Positions 23,776-32,000 of a stretch of DNA of 33,065 bases are shown piece after piece. The DNA is from JAHDDY01 sp964549375. Its GTDB lineage: Bacteria > Pseudomonadota > Alphaproteobacteria > Rhodobacterales > Rhodobacteraceae. The translations under genes and the position numbers were made by a program. Location of the stretch: NCBI GenBank assembly GCA_964549375.1, contig CAZJWF010000025.1, forward strand, positions 1 through 33,065. The letters are read 5' to 3'. Within the stretch, counting starts at the first letter, position 1, and the number at the start of each line of letters is the position of its first letter. Under the pieces are notes generated by a model, which saw only the letters and a program-made list of their open reading frames with translations, made no database searches and was not told where the DNA came from.

Positions 23776-23804
23776 AAAATCATTGAAATCGGACAGCTTG
23801 TCAA
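23776..23804 (-). promoter_or_regulatory. Sigma70-like promoter for the conserved unknown gene
   Basis: On the minus strand a perfect -35 TTGACA (23804-23799) is followed after 17 bases by GATTTT (23781-23776), a weak -10. It lies 40-68 bases upstream of the chosen ATG at 23736. Confidence 0.45.
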
Positions 23805-23834
23805 GAGTTTTCAAAAAGCACCGCGCGCTGCCCG

Positions 23835-23989
23835 CTACACGATCAGACTACACGACACTTTAGGCAAAGCAGGCCATCGCCGGATTCATTTCGACGATCC
23901 AGAACGGCAGGCGGCGGCTTTTGCGGCTCTGGAGTGTCCGGACCAATCGAGCAATGAGGGTTACTGTCGTGTAGCGTGCCGGATTCATT
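23835..23989. repeat. Cluster of direct and inverted short repeats upstream of argC
   Basis: CTACACGA occurs at 23835-23842 and 23848-23855 (13-base period) and inverted as TCGTGTAG at 23967-23974; the outer pair extends to 10 perfect bases (CTACACGACA at 23848 with TGTCGTGTAG at 23965). GCCGGATTCATT occurs at 23879-23890 and 23978-23989. The pattern suggests regulator sites able to loop, or a duplicated segment. Confidence 0.5.
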
Positions 23990-24070
23990 GTCGTCGTACA
24001 GGCGGCTCTCATTTGCACTCCCCCGCCGCTTCCCCTATTGCTGCACCCTCACATCTCACAGGAGGGCGCT

Positions 24071-25099
24071 ATGAGCGCGATACGGACGGCAATTCTGGGT
24101 GCAAGCGGCTATACGGGGGCGGAACTCGTGCGCCTTCTCAGCGTCTGCCCGGAATACCGACTGGTCGCGCTGACGGCAGACCGAAAAGCGGGTCAGAGCA
24201 TGGGCGCGGTCTTTCCGCACCTTTCCTATCTTGACTTGCCAACCCTGACCAAGATTGACGAAGTTGATTTCGGCGGCGTCGATCTGGTGTTCTGCGCGCT
24301 GCCTCATGCGACCACGCAAAAGATCATCGTGACCTTGCCAGAACATCTGCGGATTGTGGACCTCTCAGCTGATTTTCGCCTGCGCGATCCCAAAGCTTAC
24401 GCCCAATGGTATGGCGGCGAGCATACCGCGACTGAGTTGCAGCAAACTGCTGTCTATGGCCTGCCAGAGTTCTACCGCGAAGACATCAAGACGGCACGCC
24501 TTGTCGCAAGCACCGGCTGTTATGTCGCCACCGGCGCAACGCCGCTGATCCCCTTGGTGGAGCAGGGCGTCATTGATCCTGATGAGATCGTTGTGGATGC
24601 AAAGTCCGGTGTGAGCGGCGCGGGCCGCGCGGCGAAAGAAGGCACGCTCTTTGCCGAAGTCTCCGAGGGCTTCCATTCCTACAATATTGGCGGGCACCGC
24701 CACACGGCGGAGTATGATCAAGAATTGTCGAAGGCGGCGGGGCGCGAGGTGCGTGTGACGTTTGCTCCGCATTTGATCCCGCAAAACCGGGGCATCCTCG
24801 CGACGATCTATGTCAAAGGCGATGCCGCAAAAATTCATGAAACGCTCACGGCCCGCTTTGCCGATGAACCCTTCTGCCAAGTCCTGCCGATGGGCGAGAC
24901 CCCGCATACCCGCCATGTGCGCGGCTCGAACTATTGTCGTATGGGGGTGGTTGCGGATCGGCGCGAGGGGCGCGCGATTGTCGTCTCGGTTCTCGACAAT
25001 CTTGTCAAAGGCGCCTCCGGTCAGGCGATACAGAACGCCAATATTATGCTTGGCCTTCCCGAAACAACGGGTCTGATGCAGGCCCCCTTGTTCCCGTAA
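24071..25099 (+). CDS. argC: N-acetyl-gamma-glutamyl-phosphate reductase ArgC
   Basis: NADPH-dependent enzyme making N-acetylglutamate semialdehyde in arginine synthesis. The 342-residue protein has the dinucleotide loop GASGYTGAEL (10-19), CALPHATTQ, DLSADFRLRD, catalytic C150 in STGCYVATGA, SGVSGAGR, GGHRHTAEYDQEL (catalytic His region) and FAPHLIPQNRGI. The length and VVADRREGRAIVVSVLDNLVKGASGQAIQN end match type-1 ArgC. ATG 24071 follows aggagggcgct. The YihY gene starts 6 bases after its stop, so the two are probably cotranscribed. Other arginine genes are not in the window. Confidence 0.97.
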   Translation: MSAIRTAILGASGYTGAELVRLLSVCPEYRLVALTADRKAGQSMGAVFPHLSYLDLPTLTKIDEVDFGGVDLVFCALPHATTQKIIVTLPEHLRIVDLSADFRLRDPKAYAQWYGGEHTATELQQTAVYGLPEFYREDIKTARLVASTGCYVATGATPLIPLVEQGVIDPDEIVVDAKSGVSGAGRAAKEGTLFAEVSEGFHSYNIGGHRHTAEYDQELSKAAGREVRVTFAPHLIPQNRGILATIYVKGDAAKIHETLTARFADEPFCQVLPMGETPHTRHVRGSNYCRMGVVADRREGRAIVVSVLDNLVKGASGQAIQNANIMLGLPETTGLMQAPLFP

Positions 25100-25105
25100 G
25101 CGGCG

Positions 25106-26017
25106 ATGAGCGCGATCGTCAAAGCCAAGGGGATCGGGTGGGCCATCGCGCTCGCCGTGAAGAACTTCATACGCGATGACGGTTCCGCGCTGGCGGGGTA
25201 TATGGCCTATACCGCGCTGCTCGCGCTCTTTCCGTTTCTGATCTTTGCGACGGCCTTGTGCGGTCTCGCGATTGGAACGGAAGGCGTCGAGCCGGTGATG
25301 AACTTCCTCTTCAACAACCTGCCGCCCCACGTCGCGCGCACGATCCGGCCTGTTCTGGAAGAAGTCGTCCGCAATCGCTCTGGCAACGTACTCAGTCTGT
25401 CGGCTATTGGGGCGATCTGGATTGCTTCGAACGGCTTTGAAGCCCTGCGCGCGGGCTTGGAGCGCGCGTATTTGGTCAAGAACTACCGTTCGTGGTGGAA
25501 GAACCGGCTTATCTCGATTGGGTTTGTGTTTTTGGCCTTCGTCGCCTTTGTCGCGCTGTCGGTCCTGATCGTCTTTGGTCCGTCACTTACTGCTCTTGCG
25601 AGAGAGTATTCGGGCGCCGTCGAATATGTCGAAGAATTCTTCGGCGTGAACCTGCAAATCTGGGTGGCGTTTCGGTATTTTTTCGGCGCGGCGATCCTGA
25701 TCGTCTTCCTGTTTCTGATGCACCACATCTTGCCCGCCGAACGCCCGCCTGTGCCGATTTTGCGTGGAGTGCTTGTGACGGTTGTTCTGTGGATGATCCT
25801 CGCCAGCGCCTTTTCAATTTATTTTCGTTTTGTTCCGAGTTACGCAATTACCTATGGCACTCTCGGCGGTGTTATCGCGACGCTCTTGTTTTTTTATGTC
25901 TCAGCCGCAGTTTTTATCTTTGGCGCGGAGATCAATGCAGCGACTTGGGCGGAGGCCGACGCATTGGACGAAGCGAATAAAACAGTGAATAAAGCGGACT
26001 CAGCACCCCTGATTTAA
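25106..26017 (+). CDS. YihY/BrkB-family inner-membrane protein
   Basis: A 303-residue integral membrane protein with about six transmembrane helices. Family features are DDGSALAGYMAYTALLALFPFLIFATAL near the start, SAIGAIWIASNGFEALRAGLERAY in the middle, HHILPAERPP, and the SYAITYGTLGGVIATLLFFYVSAAVFIFGAEINA end. The family was once thought to be RNase BN but is not; it is now regarded as a membrane or envelope protein of uncertain function. It sits between argC and ccmE on the same strand with short gaps of 6 and 12 bases. Confidence 0.92.
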   Translation: MSAIVKAKGIGWAIALAVKNFIRDDGSALAGYMAYTALLALFPFLIFATALCGLAIGTEGVEPVMNFLFNNLPPHVARTIRPVLEEVVRNRSGNVLSLSAIGAIWIASNGFEALRAGLERAYLVKNYRSWWKNRLISIGFVFLAFVAFVALSVLIVFGPSLTALAREYSGAVEYVEEFFGVNLQIWVAFRYFFGAAILIVFLFLMHHILPAERPPVPILRGVLVTVVLWMILASAFSIYFRFVPSYAITYGTLGGVIATLLFFYVSAAVFIFGAEINAATWAEADALDEANKTVNKADSAPLI

Positions 26018-26029
26018 GGAGATCCCGCC

Positions 26030-26500
26030 TTGGCGAGAATGCGTAAAAAACAACGGGTTATGTTGCTCGTCTTTGGTGGCGTTGCCTTGGCAATGTCTAC
26101 CATCCTCGTGTCATTGGCGATGCGCGATTCGATTGTGTTCTTCTTTGGTCCCAGCGAGTTGATCGCGAAACAAGCCGCCGGTGAAATCACCCCAGAACGC
26201 CCCTTGCGCGTTGGAGGCATGGTCGTCGAAGGCTCGCTCGTCCGCGACGAGGGTGAAACGATCCGCTTCGAAGTTACGGATTTCGAGAAAACCGTCCCCG
26301 TTACCTTTACGGGCATCCCGCCAAGCCTCTTTAAAGAAGGCGAAGGCGTTGTCGCGCAGGGCAATTATGTCAACGGCTTGTTCGAGGCAAACGAAGTCCT
26401 CGCCAAGCACGACGAAAAATACGTCCCTCGCGAGGTCAAAGACATCCTCAAGGAAGACACATCAAAGGACGGCAGCTACAAGTATAATTCGGGCAGCTAA
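26030..26500 (+). CDS. ccmE: Cytochrome c maturation heme chaperone CcmE
   Basis: Membrane-anchored periplasmic chaperone that carries covalently bound heme to CcmF/H for cytochrome c assembly. A single N-terminal transmembrane helix (about 10-30) is followed by the OB-fold (RVGGMVVEGSLVRD...VPVTFTGIPPSLFKEGEGVVAQG). Heme-attaching H127 and ligand Y131 are present in AKHDEKYVP. The start is TTG at 26030: aaggag ends 8 bases before it, whereas the in-frame ATG at 26039 would be 17 bases away. Unusually for this group, ccmF and ccmH do not follow; the next gene converges with no intergenic base. Confidence 0.95.
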   Translation: MARMRKKQRVMLLVFGGVALAMSTILVSLAMRDSIVFFFGPSELIAKQAAGEITPERPLRVGGMVVEGSLVRDEGETIRFEVTDFEKTVPVTFTGIPPSLFKEGEGVVAQGNYVNGLFEANEVLAKHDEKYVPREVKDILKEDTSKDGSYKYNSGS

Positions 26501-27454
26501 TTAAACGCCCGGCTTCGCCAAAATCCGCCCCACTGTGTTCAGCAACAACTGTGCTGCCAAGATCGAGGTCGTTCCGGTCGGATCATAATCCGGGGCGACT
26601 TCGACGAGATCAATCCCCACAATATCCCCGCGCTGGGCCAACCCCGCGATGAACTCCAAAATCTCATAATATAGAAACCCGCCATGCGAGGGCGTCCCCG
26701 TGCCTGGCGCGATGGAGGGGTCAAACCCGTCAATGTCGACGGTCAGATAATACCGCTTGCCCGCAGGAACCCGCTCCAGTGCGCCCTCCGGTCCTAGCGC
26801 CCGGAATTGCCGCACCGATAGAATATCCGCGCCCTGCGACCGCGCATCCTCATAGCCTTCCTTGGCCGTCGAGGAGACATTGCGGATACCGAACTGCGAC
26901 AACCCCGTGACATAAGGTTTCTCAGAGGCCCGCTTCATCGGGTTGCCGTGGCCATACCGCACGCCGTGCCGCTCATCGACAAAATCAAGATGCGCGTCGA
27001 TCTGCACGACATGGATCGGCTCTTGCTCCGAGAACGCATTGATGCACGGGATATTCACTGAGTGATCCCCGCCTAGCACCACGGGCAACGCGCCCGCCGC
27101 GAGGATCGCGCGCACGCCGTTCTCAATGCTGCGATGCGAGGCTTCCTGATCGGTATGCACAATATCGGCGTCGCCGAGATCAACGATCCGCGCCCCATCC
27201 AGATAGGTCGCGTCATCCTCGTGATCGTAAGCTCCGGCATGACCAAAAGCGAAGAGGGTGGAAGCATCACGGATGCCACGCGGACCAAACCGCGCTCCGC
27301 TGCGCCATTGCGTGCCCATATCCAGCGGCGCACCCAGCACGGCGACATCGGCGTCGATCTTTGACCAGTCTTCGACGTAAGGATACTTCCCGAAAGTCGC
27401 GATCCCGACGAACGGCAAATTCAACCGCCCCGCTTCATACCCATGTCCGCTCAT
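26501..27454 (-). CDS. speB: Ureohydrolase, agmatinase-like (SpeB family)
   Basis: A 317-residue binuclear-manganese hydrolase of the arginase/agmatinase family, releasing urea from agmatine or a related guanidino compound. The metal ligands are all visible: H131 (GGDHSV), D153, H155 and D157 (DAHLD), D240 and D242 (DIDGFDP). LGAPLDMGTQWRSGARFGPRGIRDAS is the classical agmatinase substrate-side motif. The substrate could instead be guanidinobutyrate or another guanidine, as many alphaproteobacterial homologues differ from E. coli SpeB. ATG 27454 has cggag 5 bases upstream. Its stop touches the ccmE stop directly, so the two transcripts must overlap at their 3' ends. Confidence 0.9.
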   Translation of the reverse strand: MSGHGYEAGRLNLPFVGIATFGKYPYVEDWSKIDADVAVLGAPLDMGTQWRSGARFGPRGIRDASTLFAFGHAGAYDHEDDATYLDGARIVDLGDADIVHTDQEASHRSIENGVRAILAAGALPVVLGGDHSVNIPCINAFSEQEPIHVVQIDAHLDFVDERHGVRYGHGNPMKRASEKPYVTGLSQFGIRNVSSTAKEGYEDARSQGADILSVRQFRALGPEGALERVPAGKRYYLTVDIDGFDPSIAPGTGTPSHGGFLYYEILEFIAGLAQRGDIVGIDLVEVAPDYDPTGTTSILAAQLLLNTVGRILAKPGV

Positions 27455-27616
27455 ATCGTGCTCCGTTATTCATCGCCGGAGACTGAGAGACGACGCGCAG
27501 GATGTCCAGAGGCAAGGTGATCCTGATTTGTGATCACTGACGCGCGCATGAGTATCGGGTCTTTTGCAACCGCTTTGCACACCCGATCAGGTTGACGCAA
27601 AACATCGTCTGTTGCT

Positions 27617-27648
27617 CGAAAAAATTGTCCCGACAATGCGCCGGGACG
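27617..27648 (-). terminator. Rho-independent terminator of the bactofilin gene
   Basis: Read on the minus strand: GTCCCG (27647-27642), 9-base loop, CGGGAC (27632-27627), then AATTTTTTCG with a six-U run. It lies about 23 bases after the bactofilin stop. This is the only textbook intrinsic terminator I find in the window. Confidence 0.8.
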
Positions 27649-27669
27649 TTTCAGTCAATAAATTTGGGC

Positions 27670-28284
27670 CTAACCGGTTTTCGCTGCCGGGTTAGGAACC
27701 GCCTTGGACGTCGCCGGGTTAGGAACCGCTTTAGGTTGCGACAGAGCGGCGGCAGGGGGCGCAGCAGGAGCAGCAGCAGGTTTTGTTGCCCCGATTGGCG
27801 CATTGACAGGGTCGTCTGAGCGTTGAACCGAGCCCTCAAACTGTGCACCCGCTTCAATGGCGATTGTGGTGTGCTGGATATCGCCTTCGACGCGGCCCGT
27901 CGCGGACAAGCGCACTTTGCCGCCGCGAATACGCCCGATGACATGTCCATTTACGACGACATCATCTGCGACGACCTCGCCTCTGATTGTCGCGCTCTCG
28001 CCGATGATCAGCATATGAGCACGGATATCGCCATCGACGGTGCCCTCGATCTGCAGATCACCATCGGTGTGCAGATTACCGGTGACTTTCAGATCGGGAG
28101 AGATAATGGATGGCCCTCCGTTGCTCGGCGTGGCTGGACGGGCGGGCGGGGCGATTGGAGAAGCCGTTGTTGCACTCGACGGATGCGGTTTGGCGACGCT
28201 TGCCATCATCGGCTTGGCGGCGACCGGCTTGGCTGCTTCGGTTGAGGTCTCAATCGGATCGTTGATTTTGCTTTTGGAAAACAT
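27670..28284 (-). CDS. Bactofilin (polymer-forming cytoskeletal protein)
   Basis: A 204-residue protein with a central bactofilin beta-helix (about 55-155): SIISPDLKVTGNLHTDGDLQIEGTVDGDIRAHMLIIGESATIRGEVVADDVVVNGHVIGRI is built of short glycine-spaced turns that stack into a filament-forming solenoid. The flanks are disordered and Ala/Pro/Lys-rich. The C-terminal tail has a duplicated SKAVPNPA-type unit (27-base DNA repeat, 27686-27729). Bactofilins organise membrane-bound scaffolds for cell shape and envelope synthesis. An M23 peptidase often sits beside such genes but none is seen here. A good terminator follows. ATG 28284. Confidence 0.93.
   Translation of the reverse strand: MFSKSKINDPIETSTEAAKPVAAKPMMASVAKPHPSSATTASPIAPPARPATPSNGGPSIISPDLKVTGNLHTDGDLQIEGTVDGDIRAHMLIIGESATIRGEVVADDVVVNGHVIGRIRGGKVRLSATGRVEGDIQHTTIAIEAGAQFEGSVQRSDDPVNAPIGATKPAAAPAAPPAAALSQPKAVPNPATSKAVPNPAAKTG
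27686..27729. repeat. 27-base tandem repeat in the bactofilin tail
   Basis: The 17-base core GCCGGGTTAGGAACCGC occurs identically at 27686-27702 and 27713-27729, a 27-base period that codes nine residues and duplicates KAVPNPA in the disordered tail. It is likely a slippage duplication and may vary in copy number between strains. Confidence 0.75.
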
Positions 28285-28424
28285 CGTTTCGTCTCGCTTT
28301 CGCTATAAGGGGCACGTTGCTTAACGCTACACTTCACAGTGGTTGTGCAAGCTCTACGCCTCCAGCGTAACAGATTATGGTTAACGCGGGAATCGCTAGT
28401 TTTTAAGACCACTTAAAGACAGCA

Positions 28425-28913
28425 TCATTTCGCGGTGCTGATTTCTTGAACAGCTGCCAATACCGCGGTTGCATGATTGGGAATTTTCACTTTGTTCCAG
28501 GTTCGGACAATTATTCCTTCGCTGTTAATTAGAAACGTTGCGCGCTCGATGCCCATATACGTGCGGCCATACATCGATTTCTCGACCCAAACACCGTAAT
28601 TCTCCGTAATGGCGCCATCCTCATCAGAGATGAGAACAACTTTAAGGCCATGTTTGTTCCGAAATTTCTCATGTTTAGCAACGGTATCGCGTGATACGCC
28701 AATAATTATGGTATTCGCGGCGACGAATTCTGAAAGTAAGCTGCTGAATTCGATAGCTTCTTTTGTGCAGCCCGGTGTGTCGTCTTTAGGATAAAAATAA
28801 AGGACGACGAATTTGCCTGCAAAGTCGCTGAGTGACAGCGTTTCTCCGCCGTCGCGTTTGGCTGTAAATGCCGGAGCGACCTCGCCTTCAACGGGTTTTT
28901 TAGGGACTGGCAT
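28425..28913 (-). CDS. bcp: Thioredoxin-dependent peroxiredoxin, Bcp/PrxQ type, 1-Cys form
   Basis: Thiol peroxidase reducing hydrogen peroxide and organic peroxides. The 162-residue protein has FTAKRDGGETLSLSDFAGK, VVLYFYPKDDTPGCT with peroxidatic C49, the Arg in ERATFLI, and the GIIVRTWNKVK end. C49 is the only cysteine: the resolving Cys expected five residues later in E. coli Bcp is Ile54 here, so it must use the 1-Cys mechanism with an external thiol. ATG 28913 follows aggag at 6 bases; an upstream in-frame start at 28946 would add 11 unconserved residues. Transcribed divergently from the AsmA-like gene 100 bases away. Confidence 0.94.
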   Translation of the reverse strand: MPVPKKPVEGEVAPAFTAKRDGGETLSLSDFAGKFVVLYFYPKDDTPGCTKEAIEFSSLLSEFVAANTIIIGVSRDTVAKHEKFRNKHGLKVVLISDEDGAITENYGVWVEKSMYGRTYMGIERATFLINSEGIIVRTWNKVKIPNHATAVLAAVQEISTAK

Positions 28914-28964
28914 CAAAAACTCCTGGAATGCTGACGGATTCCGCACCGGAATTAGCGCGAAGTA

Positions 28965-28997
28965 AACCCATACATCGGAAAATCAACCCGTACATCG
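28965..28997. repeat. 20-base-period direct repeat in the bcp/asmA-like divergent region
   Basis: AACCC(A/G)TACATCG occurs at 28965-28977 and again at 28985-28997, one difference in 13 bases, exactly 20 bases apart (about two helical turns). Placed between divergent bcp and the AsmA-like gene, it could be a paired regulator site. Confidence 0.4.
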
Positions 28998-29013
28998 TGA
29001 ACGGAGTGCTCTG

Positions 29014-32000
29014 GTGCGTTTTCTCGGAAAAATCTTCAGATTGGCGTTGTGGTGTCTGACCAGCCTAGCGGCGGTGGCGATCATTTTTGCAATTGGTTTC
29101 GGGGTGCGGTTGGCGTCCGGTCCGGTGGAAATGTCGGTGCCACAATCACTGATTGACCGTGCTATCGCCGAGGCCGCACCGGGTTGGCGGGTTGCCGCCA
29201 GTGGGGCGGTGATTGATTTCAGCTCGGATGATGGCCTTAACGGGTTAAAGCTGCGCGATGTCGTTCTGGCTGATGCAAACGGGACTGAAGCGATCAGCGT
29301 TCCGGCTCTGGCGCTGCGATTTAAGCTCAAGCCTACGTTGAAGCCGACCGAGATATTGACCGTTCGTGAAATCGTATTGAGCGGAGCTTCTCTGGACGTC
29401 ATCCGCGACAAAGAAGGCGCGTTCCGTCTGGCGCTGGGCGATTTGATGCGGTTGGACGATGCGGCGGGCGAGGACGATCCGATTGCCTCGCTCAGCGAGT
29501 TGGGCGACCTCGGTGATTTACCGGGTTTGCGGATCGAAGAGGCGCATGTGCGCTATACCGATTTGGCGCGCGGCTCTATCTGGCAAACCGAAAAAGCCCG
29601 CCTGACACTCAGTCCCAGTGAAAAGGGTTTGGCGGCGTCACTGGCGGTGGTGATTGACGGCGGTATCGGCGGCGCGCAGGTCGAGGCTTTCCACACCACA
29701 AAAACCGGCGAGGTGTCGGCGAAGATCCAACTCAACGAAGTCCGCCCGTCACGGGTTGCACGGCTTGACCCTGTGCTCGCCCCGCTCGCGCGGGTTGATG
29801 CCCCGTTGAGTGGTCGTATCGCCTTGCTGGCGGACGACGGCGGTATATTCCGGCGCGTCTCAGGTTCGGTTACGACCTCGCCGGGGCATCTTGTTCTCAG
29901 CGGCGATCCGATCCGGCTCGACTCGTTCGCGGCGGACTTGGCTTGTGATTTCGAGGCCGAAGGCTGTGAGCTTGCCGATCTCGCTGTTCAGGCTGAGAAC
30001 CTCGGTTTTAAAGCGCGCGGAACGCTGTATCTGAAAGGTTTAGAAACGGTCATCGTTGCGCTTCAGGTGGATGATGCGTCGGCGCGCGATGGGTCGATGA
30101 TCCTGAATGCGGATCAATCTTCGCTTGCTGCTCAGATCAATACGCGAACGGGAAGCATCACGGTTGATCAGGTTGGCGCGAATACCGTCTCTGTCACCGG
30201 CTTGCCGGATGGCATGTCTGTCGCGTTGTCGAGCGCATCCGGCTCTGGCAGTTATGATCCCGAAACCGGGTTTCTCGTCTCGCCGAAGTTTTCGGCTCAG
30301 GGCGCGACGCTTTGGGATGCGAAGCGGCAACAGCAATCCGCCGCACAAATTACCGGCGCAGTCTCCTTTGATACCAACGCACAAGTTTTATCCCTGTCCG
30401 GCGTTCAGGCATCTGGTCTGAGCTTGACGGAGCAGGGCACGGCGTTCGCGGCTTCTGGCGTGAGCGCAGACGGTATTGTTGATTGGACCTCTGAGACGGT
30501 GCGCCTTTCATCCATTGACGTTGCAGGCTTCACAGTTGCGTCTGATGGTGCCGAGGTTTCGCTTGCCAACGCCCGCGCGGGTCTGTCTTACGACATCGCG
30601 CGCGAGAGTGTTAGCCTCAGAGACCTAACCGCTTCCGGCCTTGCGGTCAGCACGGTGAAAGCCGGTGTTTCCGTCGGACAGATTGCGGGGGCGGCGACGA
30701 TCGACATTCCGACGCAGCGGATCTCCCTCTCTCCGACCACGCTGACCGAAACCCTGATCGCGCAACCCACGGCACCACAATCGCGGGTCGCTCGTTTGGG
30801 CGTCAGCGGTATCATTGATCTGACGAACCGTTCGCTCTCAGATGGGCAAGCTTGGATGCAGGATGCAGTCCTTGCCATTCCCGATCTTTATCTCGACCCG
30901 GTGCAGGTCAGCGAGGCAAAGGCCCGTCTGACTGGCCACGAATCTGGCGGCGGCGCTCATTTGGATTTCCAAGACCTGATCGCAACGATCAACGGGCTGC
31001 CCGCACAAGCGAGTGGCCAGATAACGCTGCGCGAAGACGAGACCATCGCGGGCCGGGTAGAGGCGGGTATGGGACCGGTCGATCTCGCGGAACTGCCGCG
31101 TTATTGGCCTCTTGGCGTGGCCCCCGGCGGCTTTCGCTGGGTTTCTGAGAATTTGATCTCTGGTGCTTCCGACAGAGTCACGGTCAGCGCGCAATTCGAT
31201 GAAGCCTTCCCGGAGCGCGACACGCTCGACTTGCGTTTTGGGTTCAGAGATGCTGCGGCAATCTATGTTCCGCAGATGCCGCCCATTCAAAACGGGCAAG
31301 GATCTGGGCATGTCACGCTCGACCGCCTCGATATCGCGCTCGTCTCTGGCAGTGTATATGATCCGAATGTTGGTTCTTTAGCGCTTAGCCAATCCAATTT
31401 TTCGATTGCGGATTTCGAGCCGGACATTCCCACCGGCGATGTTCAGCTGAAAGCCGAGGGCGATATACAGGCCGTCTTGCGCTTGTTGGATACCCAGCCT
31501 CTTGGCGTGATTTCGCCAACTGGTTTCAATATTGCCTCGACCAAGGGTCAGGCGGATGTGCGGGTTAAATTGAGCCTGCCACTGGCTGATGACATTGATA
31601 TTGACGACGTCCGTTTCGATGCCCGTGCCAAGATTCATAAATACAGCCTAGTCGAACCGGATACGGGGTTGGACGTCGAGGGTGATCTGCTGCGCGTCAA
31701 GGCGACACCAGACGGAATGACGCTTGACAGTGATGCGCGCATTGGCGGGCTTGCCGCGCGGTTGGGTTATGCGCTGAGCTTTAACAGCCCGCTTCCCGGC
31801 GAACCCGACAGCACATTGACGGTTGAATCCTTTCTATCGCTCAGCGACTTCGCACGGCACGGGTTGGAACTTGATGGCTATCTAGACGGCCTCACCGCCA
31901 TGAAGGCCCGCATTGATCTGTTCGAAGGCGGTGCGGCGCGGATCAATGCGGATGCGGATCTGACAAATGTGGCTCTAAAGATTGACCGTCTGGATTGGCG

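Larger units (their letters stand above)
23737..24070. other. 334-base divergent intergenic region with repeated motifs
   Basis: Holds the minus-strand promoter for the conserved unknown (about 23776-23804), a cluster of repeated short motifs (23835-23989), and the argC leader with its ribosome-binding site aggagg. The plus strand is open here (from 23770) but the translation is low-quality and runs out of frame into argC. I see no RNA gene. Confidence 0.5.

Noticed and set aside
23770..24234. 154-codon plus-strand frame running from the intergenic region into argC
   Set aside because: Out of frame with argC, low-complexity composition, and overlaps the opposing promoter.
24365..25330. Long open frame (321 codons) on the minus strand across argC and the YihY gene
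   Set aside because: It spans two genuine genes and has no ribosome-binding site or recognisable motif; a codon-bias shadow.
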